The translations under genes and the position numbers were made by a program. DNA of 64,000 nt from SSF53 sp036170535 (GTDB lineage: Bacteria; Spirochaetota; Leptospiria; Leptospirales; Leptonemataceae): positions 15,809-79,808 of the forward strand of contig JAVHPJ010000237.1 of assembly GCA_036170535.1 (NCBI GenBank). Direction: 5' to 3'. Position 1 is the first letter of the stretch. The number at the start of each line of letters is the position of its first letter. Positions 51,919 to 61,178 of this stretch are shown in pieces. Under the pieces are notes generated by a model. It searched no databases. It saw nothing but the letters and a program-made list of their open reading frames with translations, and was not told where the DNA came from.

Positions 51919-53744
51919 ACGAAACGGAAACAAGCGCAAACGGTTGGATCGGGTTTCTCCTGTCCTTTATTGGCATGGGGCCGTACCTGCTCTTGCTCGC
52001 GTGGCGCGCTCCGCGCGAGTACGGCGGTCCCCTGGGGCGTCTGTGGACGCGCCTGACCGCCAATCGCATTGATCCGGATGGCGCGCGGCTGGCGAGTTTT
52101 GCCGTGTTCCTTGGCGCTGCGGCCGGCGCCCTGGCGGCGCCGCTTTCCGGCGCTCTGAATCAGATCTTCTTTCCGGAATTCCGTCTGGCCTTGCGCCCGG
52201 CCGAACCCATGGCGATGACTGTGCAGATCGCCTTCGTGCAGGCGGCCCTCTTCGAGGAAGTTTCCAAGAACGGCCTGGGGCTGGCGCTCGCCATGTTGTT
52301 TTGCGCAGCGCCGCGCACGGGCGCGCCGGGCGAACGCGCCTTTCTCCGGTCGACGCCGTTTCTGTGCGCCGGCGTCGGCCTGGGTTTTGCATTTATTGAA
52401 AACGCATTGTATATTGAGTCGTATATGCGCTACGGCGCAGCTAATATCCTGCTGCAGCGTTTTCTCATTTCAACGCCCGTGCATGTGCTGATCAACCTGG
52501 GCTTTGGACTGGCCCTGTACACCGCGCGTCGCGGCGAAGTTCCCGGCCGCGCGGCGATCGGTCTGGCGATTGCGATATTGTGGCATGGCGTTTTTAACTT
52601 CTTCGCTTTGCCCCCGGTGGCTTTTGCGCAATGGCTGGCGGTTATTACCAACGCTCTGCTCGCGTACAGCGTTTTGAGCAATCTCTTTCGCCTGATGCCC
52701 GAGCTGCGGTATCGTCCGCTTGCCGCCGTGGACGCCTCCGGAGCGGAAGAACTTGAGGACGCGCAGGTCGAACCGGCGCGCGTCCCGGGCGGCGCGCGCG
52801 CGCCTGTGGATGAGCCGGTTGAAATCGTGGGCGCGTCGCGGGGCGTAACCATGCGCGACTTCGCCGAAGACGCGCGCTTCGCCACGCTGCTTGAGATTAC
52901 GCCTCCGCCGCGCGCCGGTTTTGCCATGGCGCTCGGGGAAGACGAATGGGGCCGGCGGGTTCAGCCCGCGACAACGGCGCCTCTGGCGGACGCCGACTAT
53001 TCGTTCTTTGACGATCGTTTACGCAGCGCGCTCTTTGCGGACGAGTATCGCGGTCCGGCGCCGCGCGAGTCGGCCGCAAAATGGGACGCCGCGGAGAAGT
53101 TCTGGAGCCGCGTGATTCTTGGAACCGACCAGGCCACGCGGGTCTGGGACAGTTCGTGTTTGGCCGCCAGCGAAGGCAGCCTCGGCGATGTCTTCGAGGC
53201 GAGCCTGCGGGCGGGACTGGATCTGGGCAAGCTTACGCCCGTCCGCGTGCTTGAGTTCGACGCGCCCGATCGCTGCATTTACATGAGCGCGGGGCTGGCG
53301 AACCTGTATGGTCGCGAGTTGATCGCAGTTTGGCGTCATCCCTTTCCTGCGATGCGCTGGTTCTTTCTGAATCTTGCCGCGCACGCGCCGGCGGATGCGC
53401 CCTGGCTCAGAGAGTTTGGCGCGTTCCTTGCGCCTTCGTCGCAATTTTTGGGCGATCCGCGCGGCTGGCTGCAATCGTACTTGAGCTTGCCCCTGTTCGA
53501 TCCGCTCGCGGAAAAGCTGCGCAATCCAGCGCTGCGTCTGGTCGACGGGACCGACGAGGAAATCAGTTTGTCGGCGCAACGCTACGAACCGCCCCTGGAC
53601 GAAAGCGACCGACCGCTGCAAATCCTGCTGGTTCCGCGTCACGAGGCCGTCTTTCTCGCGCGTTTTGGCTGGGAAGCCTACTTTCTACGCTTGAAGTCGC
53701 GCGGCGCCGCATGGATCAACGACTTGCGGCGTCCGACGGTCTGA
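51915..53744 (+). CDS. PrsW-type intramembrane metalloprotease with unknown C-terminal domain
   Basis: 609 residues. The first ~270 are membrane-embedded and carry the family's conserved residues: FEEVSKN (paired Glu), GFAFIENALYIESY, STPVHVLINLGFG (His) and WHGVFNFFA (His). The family site-1-cleaves anti-sigma factors and other membrane proteins in Bacillus. The C-terminal ~330 residues are soluble and not a family I recognise; PLQILLVPRHEAVFLARFGW is one hydrophobic stretch. The start overlaps the stop of the TonB-like frame, so it is translationally coupled to it. Confidence 0.82.
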   Translation: MNETETSANGWIGFLLSFIGMGPYLLLLAWRAPREYGGPLGRLWTRLTANRIDPDGARLASFAVFLGAAAGALAAPLSGALNQIFFPEFRLALRPAEPMAMTVQIAFVQAALFEEVSKNGLGLALAMLFCAAPRTGAPGERAFLRSTPFLCAGVGLGFAFIENALYIESYMRYGAANILLQRFLISTPVHVLINLGFGLALYTARRGEVPGRAAIGLAIAILWHGVFNFFALPPVAFAQWLAVITNALLAYSVLSNLFRLMPELRYRPLAAVDASGAEELEDAQVEPARVPGGARAPVDEPVEIVGASRGVTMRDFAEDARFATLLEITPPPRAGFAMALGEDEWGRRVQPATTAPLADADYSFFDDRLRSALFADEYRGPAPRESAAKWDAAEKFWSRVILGTDQATRVWDSSCLAASEGSLGDVFEASLRAGLDLGKLTPVRVLEFDAPDRCIYMSAGLANLYGRELIAVWRHPFPAMRWFFLNLAAHAPADAPWLREFGAFLAPSSQFLGDPRGWLQSYLSLPLFDPLAEKLRNPALRLVDGTDEEISLSAQRYEPPLDESDRPLQILLVPRHEAVFLARFGWEAYFLRLKSRGAAWINDLRRPTV

Positions 53745-53770
53745 AATCGCCGCCTTCGCAAAGCGTCGTT

Positions 53771-54655
53771 TTATTCGAGCCAGCTGTCGCCGCTGCGAAT
53801 GCTCGCCGGGTCGATGTTCTCCAGATCCCGTCGGCGTTGTTCCAGCCGCTCGGCGAGCGTCTGCAATAACTTCATGCTCCATTTCGGGTGCAATTGAAAG
53901 AGCACATGAAAATTGGACGGTTCCAGCGCCAGCGCGATCGTGGGTCCGGCCGCCGTGACGTCCGCCGAGCGCGGCAATCCGTCGAACTGCGCCATCTCGC
54001 CGACCAATTCGCCCTGACCGAGTTCGTCGATTTTGATTCGTTGGCCCTGCGCATTGGTGCGAAACACCTCTACCTGGCCGGAGATAATTATGTAAAGTTC
54101 CAGCGAAGTTTCGCCCTGGCGCATGAGCGCGGCGCCCGGTTCAAAGGTGCGCGAAAATCGTTCGAGCAGGTGCGGGGGAAATTCATCCGAGTCCGAAAAG
54201 CTCATTTCGTACAGGGCGTCGGCCAGTTCCGGCGAGGGCGCACCGATTTCGATCTCCGCTTCGCGACGCAACATCGGAGCGGTGGTATGGCTGCGTTCGT
54301 CGTATATGCGAATGCGGCGGCTCAGCTCAAATATCGCCCGACGAGCGAGTTCCGGCTGAACGCCCAGGGCGGCCATAAAGTCCTCGGTTTCCCAGAGACA
54401 GTAGTGCGAGCCGGGATACACGCCGGCCGCGCCGGGGCGGACCCGGCCCAGGAGTTCGTCCTCAAGCCCGATGAAGGTGATCGGATAATAGTTCTCGTAG
54501 AGGTTGCGGCCCGGCTTCAGCTCAAGCTTGCGGCGCGCTCGACCTTCCAGTAACATCAAGATCCGACCGGGCGGGCGGTCTTCAAAACGCAGCACATTTC
54601 GATAGCTGCGACTTTCATTAAAAAGCCCGCGACGCACGAATCGTTTAAGTTCCAT
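53771..54655 (-). CDS. cyclic-nucleotide-binding protein without DNA-binding domain
   Basis: 294 residues. The C-terminal half is a cNMP-binding domain: RFSRTFEPGAALMRQGE, LYIIISGQVEVFR, and the phosphate-binding cassette GELVGEMAQFDGLPRSADV with the key Glu and Arg. The N-terminal half looks like a degenerate version of the same fold. No helix-turn-helix follows, so it is not a Crp-type regulator but a sensor or partner protein. Such proteins are common in Leptospirales. The cyclase at 61179-62573 could supply the ligand. Confidence 0.82.
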   Translation of the reverse strand: MELKRFVRRGLFNESRSYRNVLRFEDRPPGRILMLLEGRARRKLELKPGRNLYENYYPITFIGLEDELLGRVRPGAAGVYPGSHYCLWETEDFMAALGVQPELARRAIFELSRRIRIYDERSHTTAPMLRREAEIEIGAPSPELADALYEMSFSDSDEFPPHLLERFSRTFEPGAALMRQGETSLELYIIISGQVEVFRTNAQGQRIKIDELGQGELVGEMAQFDGLPRSADVTAAGPTIALALEPSNFHVLFQLHPKWSMKLLQTLAERLEQRRRDLENIDPASIRSGDSWLE

Positions 54656-54938
54656 AGCTGGCAGGTACGCAGTGACTGCCTGCGTCAGCGGAATGCAAGG
54701 TCAATTTATCGAAACTGAGCGGGGTCAGGGTCAAAAACAGCGCGCAATGTCTCTGGACGGGCCCGCCCGCCGACGCGGCGGTTCGGCCGGACGCCGCCGA
54801 AAATTTAGCGCTTTTCCGGCCGCATTTACGCGCTTTCGCGCGCCGGCGATAACGCAGAAACGAAGGAAAGCGGTCGGAATTTTTTCAGCGCAGGCGACCG
54901 TACAGACCGATTATGTAACCAGCCGAGAAGAAATCAAG

Positions 54939-55856
54939 ATGGCCGGGGCGGGTGCAGAGTTGGTCCAGAATCAGCAAAAATTGATCAAGCAGTTCCAGGA
55001 TTTTCTGCTCGTAGAGAAAGGGTTATCCGAGAACTCCATCTTTTCGTACACCTACGATATCAAGAAGTTTCAGAACTTTCTTGAGCGTAACGAAAAGGAT
55101 TTTCTGATCGTTGAAACGGAAGACATTGCCAACTTCCTCAAAGAGCAGAAGCGCAAAAAGATTTCCAGCCGTTCGCTGGCGCGCGCCGTGGCCGCATTGC
55201 GTCAGTTCTACAAGTATCTTAAAGAAGAGAACAAAGTTGAGAACAATCCGGCGGAAAAAATTCAGACTCCGGAAGTCAAGAAGAGCCTGCCGGACTATCT
55301 GACTCTGGAAGAGATCGACGAGCTGTTTACAGTTATACGCGAAGACGAACCCTACGAGCTCCGTGATAAGTCCATGTTCGAATTGCTGTATTCGAGCGGA
55401 TTGCGCATCTCAGAGGCCTGCAATCTCAAACTCGAAGACGTCGACCTGGAAAACATGTTCCTGACGGTGCGCGGCAAGGGCGGGCGGGAGCGGCTGGTGC
55501 CGTTTGGCGAGAAGTCCTTGATTATCCTTCGTAAATATCTGGAAAGCGCGCGCGATGATATTCTCAAAAGCCGTTTCAGCGATTATCTGTTTATTTCAAA
55601 AAAAGGCGATTACCTGAATCGTAAGTCGGTGTGGCGACTGCTTAAAAAATACCTGCTGCGGACCAATATCCGCAAGGTGGTTACGCCGCACACGTTTCGC
55701 CACAGTTTTGCGACACATCTTATTGAAAACAATGCGGATCTGCGCAGCGTCCAGGAACTGCTCGGGCACATTGATATTTCCACTACCCAGATCTATACGC
55801 ATCTGGCGAGTCGCACGCTCAAAGAAGTGCATAAGAAGTATCATCCGCGCGGCTGA
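54939..55856 (+). CDS. xerD: XerC/XerD-type tyrosine recombinase
   Basis: 305 residues from the ATG at 54939 (MAGAGAELVQNQQKL), after GAGAAG. The open frame upstream to 54672 looks non-coding. The N-terminal SAM-like core-binding domain precedes the catalytic domain with Arg in GLRISEACNL, Lys in RGKGGRERL, His/Arg in HTFRHSFATHL, His in LGHIDI and Tyr in TQIYTH. It should resolve chromosome dimers at dif, but the symbol is provisional because one-protein Xer systems exist. It looks lower in GC than its neighbours. Confidence 0.9.
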   Translation: MAGAGAELVQNQQKLIKQFQDFLLVEKGLSENSIFSYTYDIKKFQNFLERNEKDFLIVETEDIANFLKEQKRKKISSRSLARAVAALRQFYKYLKEENKVENNPAEKIQTPEVKKSLPDYLTLEEIDELFTVIREDEPYELRDKSMFELLYSSGLRISEACNLKLEDVDLENMFLTVRGKGGRERLVPFGEKSLIILRKYLESARDDILKSRFSDYLFISKKGDYLNRKSVWRLLKKYLLRTNIRKVVTPHTFRHSFATHLIENNADLRSVQELLGHIDISTTQIYTHLASRTLKEVHKKYHPRG

Positions 55857-55889
55857 TTCCCCGCTCCGCCCGAGCGAGTTGCAGCGACG

Positions 55890-55913
55890 AACCCGGCCCC
55901 GGCCGGGTTTTTT
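55890..55913 (+). terminator. intrinsic terminator after xerD
   Basis: Arms AACCCGG and CCGGGTT around a short GC loop, followed by TTTTTT, 33 bases after the xerD stop. Confidence 0.85.
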
Positions 55914-55955
55914 GTTGGTTTACCGAGACGCGCGAAGCCGTGCATTTGACCGCTT

Positions 55956-57722
55956 ATGACGCTCGGTTCCGGCGACTTTACGGTCATCGCCCTTTACTTT
56001 CTCATTTCCATCGGCCTCGGCCTGGCCTTGAGTCGCCGCGGCGGCGCCTCGCTCAGCGAGTTTTTCCTTTCGGGCCGCAGTACGCCCTGGTGGCTGGTCG
56101 GCACGGGCATGGTGGCGACCACTTTCGCGGCCGACACGCCGCTGTGGGTGGCCGGTAAAGTCGGCGCCTACGGCATCAGCGGGAACTGGCTCTGGTGGAG
56201 TTCCGCGGCCGGCGGCATGCTTACGCTTTTTTTCTTTGCGCGTCTCTGGCGCCGGGCCGGCGTTTTAACCGACCTCGAATTTATCGAGCTGCGCTACAGC
56301 GGTCAACTCGCCGCCTTTTTGCGCGGCTTTAAGGCCGTGTATTTTGGAGTGTTCGCCAATCTCCTGGTGATGGGCTGGGTGAATCTCGCGATGGCGAAAA
56401 TCTTCACCGTGCTTTTTCCTGAGCAAAACGCGATGTGGCTCACGACCGCGGCCGCCTTAATCACGCTCGCGTATGTCGCCACCTCCGGACTGTGGGGCGT
56501 CGTCATCGCCGATGCATTCCAATTTCTGATTGCGATGGGCGGCTGCATCCTGCTCGCCTGGTTTGCGCTGCAACATCCCGCGGTTGCGGCGGCGGGCGGC
56601 CTGGAAGGCGCGCTTGCGCCGAGCATGTTCGATTTTTTCCCCGACTTCTCCGCGGCGAATCTGAACGGGGATGGTCTGGAAAAAATCGCCCTGTCGGCCT
56701 TTCTGGCGTACATGTTGATCCAGTGGTGGGCGTCCTGGTATCCGGGAGCGGAGCCGGGCGGCGGCGGGTATATCGCCCAGCGGATCATGTCGGCTAAAGA
56801 TGAAAAAAACGGCGTGCTGGCGACGTTATGGTTTTTGATCGCGCACTTTTGCGTGCGGTCCTGGCCCTGGATCATTGCAGCGCTGGCGGCGGTTGTGATT
56901 TATCCGGAACTAAAAGGCGACGAGCGCGAAAGCGGCTATGTGCAATTAATTCGCGATACGCTGCCTTCGCCCTATCGCGGACTGCTGATCGCCGCGTTTA
57001 TGGGCGCTTACATGTCGACGCTTGCCACCCATCTCAACTGGGGCTCGTCGTACGTGATAAATGATTTTTACCGGCGCTTCGTGCGGGGCGCAAAATCGGA
57101 TGCGCACTATGTTTTGATCGGCCGTCTGTCGACGCTCGTGCTCACTGCACTTTCGCTGTTTGTAGCCTTTTATGTATACGACTCGATTCGCGGCGCCTGG
57201 GACTTCATCTTGAGCGTAACGGGCGGCATGGGCTTCATACTGATTCTGCGCTGGTACTGGTGGCGCATCAATGCGGCGGCGGAACTGGCGAGCATGATTG
57301 CGCCGCTTGTGATTGGCGCGATCCTTGCGCTGGGGCCGCGCCTTATAGACGGCTTTCCGGTTTTTGCGGCGCCGCAGAATCTCTTTGTGATTGTGCCCGT
57401 TTCGATTCTGGCGACCGTGATTGTGATGTACGCTTTCCCGGCGGAAGACCGCTCGACGCTCGAGGCCTTTTTCCGTCGCGTGCGTCCGGGCGGTCCCGGC
57501 TGGGCGCCGTACGTCGCCGCCGGCGCCGGCCAACCCGCGCCTTCGCGTCTGCGCTACCTGTTCGTGGGCTGGATCTCGGGCGTGTTGCTGATCTACTCGA
57601 TGCTCTTTCTTGTGGGTTCGATCGTTTTTCAACGTTGGATGGAAGTAGGCGTGTGGTTTGCGCTAGCGCTGGTCGGCGCCGGCGGTTGTTGGTACGCCCT
57701 GCAGCGCGACTTTGCCGACTGA
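55956..57722 (+). CDS. sodium:solute symporter family protein
   Basis: 588 residues with about 13 hydrophobic segments. The N-terminus (LYFLISIGLGLALSRRGGASLSE) and the FLSGRSTPWWLVGTGMVAT and TFAADTPLWVAGKVGAYG stretches fit the SSS family, which uses LeuT-like inverted repeats and a Na+ gradient. A long loop near 250 includes SWYPGAEPGGGGYIAQRIMS. The substrate is not evident. The next gene is an alpha-galactosidase on the same strand, so a sugar or galactoside is possible. Confidence 0.88.
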   Translation: MTLGSGDFTVIALYFLISIGLGLALSRRGGASLSEFFLSGRSTPWWLVGTGMVATTFAADTPLWVAGKVGAYGISGNWLWWSSAAGGMLTLFFFARLWRRAGVLTDLEFIELRYSGQLAAFLRGFKAVYFGVFANLLVMGWVNLAMAKIFTVLFPEQNAMWLTTAAALITLAYVATSGLWGVVIADAFQFLIAMGGCILLAWFALQHPAVAAAGGLEGALAPSMFDFFPDFSAANLNGDGLEKIALSAFLAYMLIQWWASWYPGAEPGGGGYIAQRIMSAKDEKNGVLATLWFLIAHFCVRSWPWIIAALAAVVIYPELKGDERESGYVQLIRDTLPSPYRGLLIAAFMGAYMSTLATHLNWGSSYVINDFYRRFVRGAKSDAHYVLIGRLSTLVLTALSLFVAFYVYDSIRGAWDFILSVTGGMGFILILRWYWWRINAAAELASMIAPLVIGAILALGPRLIDGFPVFAAPQNLFVIVPVSILATVIVMYAFPAEDRSTLEAFFRRVRPGGPGWAPYVAAGAGQPAPSRLRYLFVGWISGVLLIYSMLFLVGSIVFQRWMEVGVWFALALVGAGGCWYALQRDFAD

Positions 57723-57838
57723 ACCACGCGGCGGCGATTCGCTTGACGGAGCGCGGCGCCTTGCCAGGCTTTCTTGCAGGGCGCTGAATCGGTCGCCCCG
57801 CCGCCATTTCCGTATTTCGCCATGATCCGGAGTGTTTT

Positions 57839-59836
57839 GTGAAATTTCCTGAAGACGCCGAAGCCCGCCTGTATTTGCGCCGGGAACGCGAAGCCGGGCC
57901 CATCGAAGAGATTCCGCTTACCGGCGACGCCGACGTCCGCGTGAGCGCATCCGGCGATTTTGAGCTGCAGTTAAATCGCTCGGAGCAGGAGATTCGTCCG
58001 CTCCTGCGTCGCAAGCGCGAGCCGGACGTGTATCTGGAGCGCCTGGAATTGCGCCTGTCCGCAAAAGAACTCGCATCGATTTCCCTGCATCCCGCGATTG
58101 ATATCGATGCGCGCTATCGATTGTATCAGCACGGGTATCAATCCTGGACCAATACTGGATTGCGGCAGCACACGGAGTCCGACGAATACGTGCGACTCAA
58201 GTGGAAGCACGCCATGGACGAAAACTTCGAAACGTCCCATCAGGGCGCGCTGCCCTCCGGCGCGCTGCCAATTTACGCGTTCGCCGCCGCCGGCAAGTTT
58301 CATTCCGAACATCTGATCGGCCTCGAGCAAATTGAGGCCCCGGCCGGTCCCTGGCGTCTGCTTTTCGCCGCCGGGCATCCCGTGCATCATCATCTGAAGT
58401 TTCGCGTAAGTCTCGATCCGCACAGCGGGCGGCTCAAGGAGTTTGCGGCGATCTGGGATTTTAACGGGCGTTTGTTTGAAAGCCATGCCCGTGAATCGCT
58501 GACGCCGCTGGTCTGGGATTATTCGGACCCGGCGCGTTCCCGCAGCGCGGGCGGTTTTGAGAATTTCCTCGACGCAGGCGTCGCGAAGCTCGCCGGCAAG
58601 TTTCCGCGGCCGCGCTTCGAAGGCTCCATGATCGGCTGGTGTTCGTGGTACTATTATTACACAAAAATCAGCGAGTCGATCATACTCGAGAATCTGCGCC
58701 AGATTCAACACAAAGAACTGCGCATGGATCTCTTCCAGATCGACGACGGCTGGCAACGCGCCATCGGCGACTGGACGTCCGTGAACGAAAAGTTTCCGTC
58801 CGGCATGGCGTTTCTGGCGCGCGAAATAAAGAAAACCGGCCTGCGCGCGGGCATCTGGCTTGCGCCCTTTCTGGCGCGCGAAGAGTCCAATCTCTTTCGT
58901 GAATATCCCGAAATGATCCTGCGTCAACCGCACAGCGATAAGCCCGTGCCGGCGCTGTATAATCCGCTATGGGGCGGTTGGACCTATGCGTTGGACGCCA
59001 GCCATCCGCGCTTTAAGGCCTGGCTTTCGCACGTAATCCACACGATCGTGCACGAGTGGGGCTACGATTACCTTAAACTCGATTTTTTGTATGCGGCGTG
59101 TTTTCGCGGACAACATGCGCAAATGTCCGCGACGGGCGCGCGGCGCTACGAAGAGGCCATGCTGCTTATCCGGCGCGTGGCCGGCAAAAAGACCTTCATC
59201 CTGGGGTGCGGCGCGCCCATGTGGTCGAGCGTCGGGTTGTTCGACGGCATGCGCATCGGCATGGATGTGAATCACATCTGGGACGGGGACTGGATGTCGG
59301 CGGTCTTAAACGATCGTAATTATCCGACGGCGCGCGGATCGTTGATTAATACCCTCACGCGCAGCTTCATGCATCGGCGTTTCTGGCTGAACGATCCCGA
59401 CTGCCTCATGGTGCGCGGTCGTAATACCAAACTGACTGAAAAGCAAGTGTACCTGCTGGCGTCCGTTATGGCGATTTCGGGCGGCATGTTGCTTCTGTCC
59501 GACGATCTCACGATCCTTGAACCCGAACGTCTGGAAATCTGGAAGCGGGCGGTTTCGGTGAACCGCAAATGCGCCTATTACACGCCGCTGCCCCTGGGCC
59601 TGCTCGAGCATCGTTTCCCGCGCGGTCTGTATAATCCCGCCGGTTACATCGGCTTCTGGAATCCGACCCACGGTCCGGAGCGCGTCGAGGCGCCCCTGCC
59701 GCCCGGGCTCGACGAGTCGGCCCTGCGCGGCGCGCGCAATCTATGGACCGATGAAGAGCCGCTGTGGACCGTCGAAAACCGGCGGGTGGCCCTTTCGCTG
59801 GCGCCCTTTGAGAGCGTGTTGGTTCAACTGCCTTAG
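57839..59836 (+). CDS. alpha-galactosidase, GH36-like
   Basis: 665 residues from a GTG. A beta-sandwich N-terminal part includes YRLYQHGYQSWTNTG, and a (beta/alpha)8 barrel follows with WCSWYYYY, QIDDGWQ, GIWLAPFLA, the catalytic nucleophile region YLKLDFLYAA and the acid/base region RIGMDVNHIWDGD. These residues match GH36 (melibiase/raffinose-synthase) enzymes, which remove alpha-galactosyl units. No signal peptide is seen, so it acts on imported sugar. The upstream symporter could supply it. Confidence 0.88.
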   Translation: MKFPEDAEARLYLRREREAGPIEEIPLTGDADVRVSASGDFELQLNRSEQEIRPLLRRKREPDVYLERLELRLSAKELASISLHPAIDIDARYRLYQHGYQSWTNTGLRQHTESDEYVRLKWKHAMDENFETSHQGALPSGALPIYAFAAAGKFHSEHLIGLEQIEAPAGPWRLLFAAGHPVHHHLKFRVSLDPHSGRLKEFAAIWDFNGRLFESHARESLTPLVWDYSDPARSRSAGGFENFLDAGVAKLAGKFPRPRFEGSMIGWCSWYYYYTKISESIILENLRQIQHKELRMDLFQIDDGWQRAIGDWTSVNEKFPSGMAFLAREIKKTGLRAGIWLAPFLAREESNLFREYPEMILRQPHSDKPVPALYNPLWGGWTYALDASHPRFKAWLSHVIHTIVHEWGYDYLKLDFLYAACFRGQHAQMSATGARRYEEAMLLIRRVAGKKTFILGCGAPMWSSVGLFDGMRIGMDVNHIWDGDWMSAVLNDRNYPTARGSLINTLTRSFMHRRFWLNDPDCLMVRGRNTKLTEKQVYLLASVMAISGGMLLLSDDLTILEPERLEIWKRAVSVNRKCAYYTPLPLGLLEHRFPRGLYNPAGYIGFWNPTHGPERVEAPLPPGLDESALRGARNLWTDEEPLWTVENRRVALSLAPFESVLVQLP

Positions 59837-59839
59837 TCC

Positions 59840-59888
59840 GGATTGTTCATGAAGCTCCCGCCCTGCTGCGGCGGCGCGCAACGCCGGC
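59840..59888 (+). repeat. dispersed repeat, copy 2
   Basis: A ~49-bp segment starting GGATTGTTCATGAAGCTCCC, three bases after the alpha-galactosidase stop. It shares GAAGCTCCCGCC and most other positions with 21802-21849, and its GGATTNTTCATGAA start also resembles the palindrome at 24324. Confidence 0.45.
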
Positions 59889-60048
59889 CGGTTGACGTGC
59901 CGCCGGAAGCGGCGGGAATCTGATTGCCAGCCAGAACTCTTGCGCAGAAAAATCGAAAAGCGTCCGAAAAGTAACTAACGCGCGGCCCTGGCCGCGCCGG
60001 CGGTTCGCGCTGTGCGCCAGCGGGTGCGGGAACGCTCGGGAGTTCGGA

Positions 60049-61131
60049 ATGGTCGACGGTTCGCTTTCACAGGAAGAAATAGATCTGCTGCTGCAGGGCG
60101 CGGACGATTTCTCCGGGTCCGGCTCGGACGCGGGACCAGTCGCCGCTGCGGCTGCGCTGGGCCAGGACATGTCGCCCCTGGAACGCGAGACTGTCGCGGA
60201 TCTGGTGCACCATTCCCTTTCCGCCGGCGCCACCGGTCTTTCGATGATCCTCAGCCGAAACGTTCGGCTCGGAGCGCCCTACGCGGAAGTGAAAGATCAG
60301 GCGGCGATTGAACGCGAGTTTCGCGGAGCGCATCTGGCCCTGGTTCAACAGGTGAGCGGCGGTCTGTCCGGCACGCTGGCGCTTTTTATTCCCCTCGCGG
60401 ATGCCGCGCGCCTGGCCGCGATTGTCATGGGCAACGAGGCGACGGTCGACGCGACGAGTCCGCTCGACAGCGCGCAGATCGCCACGGTCAAAGAATCGGT
60501 CAGTCCGATGATCTTCACGATGGCCAGTCAGATTTCGGCCAAGATCAGCTCCGCCATTACGCCTCTGCCGGTCGATGTGCGGCCGGCCTCCCAGGACCCG
60601 TTTCCGCTCCGCGACGGGCCGAACTATTTAAAAGTACAGATCCCCTTCAACATCGAAGGCGGCATCGAATCGCGCATTCAGGCCGTGCTGCCCATCAGCA
60701 TGGCGGTTGATATCTACCGCAAGTCGCGCCAGCAAAACGTCATGGGCGGCGGCGGAGGCGGCGACTATGGCGCCATGGCTCAGCCCACCGGGCCGCAGCC
60801 TGGCCAGGCGGGGATAAAAGACGTGGCTTTTCCATCTCTCTCCCAGAGCGGTCCGCAGCCGCTGCAGCCCAACATGAATCTGCTCATGGATGTGCAGATG
60901 ACGCTGACGGTGGAGTTGGGCCGCACCAAAATGTACATCAAAGAAATCCTCGGTCTCGGCGAGGGTTCGATTATCGAACTGGACAAGCTTGCCGGCGAGC
61001 CGGTCGACCTGCTGGTAAACGGCAAGTTGATTGCAAAAGGCGAGGTCGTGGTCATCGACGAAAACTTCGGCGTGCGCGTAACCGATATTGTCAGCCCCGT
61101 CGATCGTCTGAAAACGAAACAACAGGCTTGA
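60049..61131 (+). CDS. fliN: flagellar motor switch protein FliN (FliY-like)
   Basis: 360 residues from the ATG at 60049. The opening LSQEEIDLLLQGADD is the FliM/FliN-type N-terminal helix. A CheC-like central region (about 50-200) and a linker rich in Gly/Pro/Gln precede the C-terminal SpoA domain (MDVQMTLTVELGRTKMYIKEIL, GSIIELDKLAGEPVDLLVNG, VVVIDENFGVRVTDIV). The size and domain order are those of the FliY/FliN of spirochaetes. It forms part of the C-ring. The usual neighbour fliO lies 2.1 kb further on. Confidence 0.94.
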   Translation: MVDGSLSQEEIDLLLQGADDFSGSGSDAGPVAAAAALGQDMSPLERETVADLVHHSLSAGATGLSMILSRNVRLGAPYAEVKDQAAIEREFRGAHLALVQQVSGGLSGTLALFIPLADAARLAAIVMGNEATVDATSPLDSAQIATVKESVSPMIFTMASQISAKISSAITPLPVDVRPASQDPFPLRDGPNYLKVQIPFNIEGGIESRIQAVLPISMAVDIYRKSRQQNVMGGGGGGDYGAMAQPTGPQPGQAGIKDVAFPSLSQSGPQPLQPNMNLLMDVQMTLTVELGRTKMYIKEILGLGEGSIIELDKLAGEPVDLLVNGKLIAKGEVVVIDENFGVRVTDIVSPVDRLKTKQQA

Positions 61132-61163
61132 GCGGCGCGTGCGCGCCCGCACACACGCCGCTC
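61130..61163. terminator. stem-loop after fliN
   Basis: Outer stem GAGCGGCG / CGCCGCTC, inner stem GTGCG / CGCAC. It starts in the fliN stop region and has only a weak T-run (GATTT), so function as a terminator is likely but not certain. It also lies at the 3' end of the convergent cyclase gene. Confidence 0.5.
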
Positions 61164-61178
61164 CTCGATTTAACGCGC

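Noticed and set aside
54939..55856. XerD-like recombinase as part of an integrative element
   Set aside because: Its neighbours are ordinary genes with no flanking repeats, and it resembles housekeeping Xer proteins in length and motifs.
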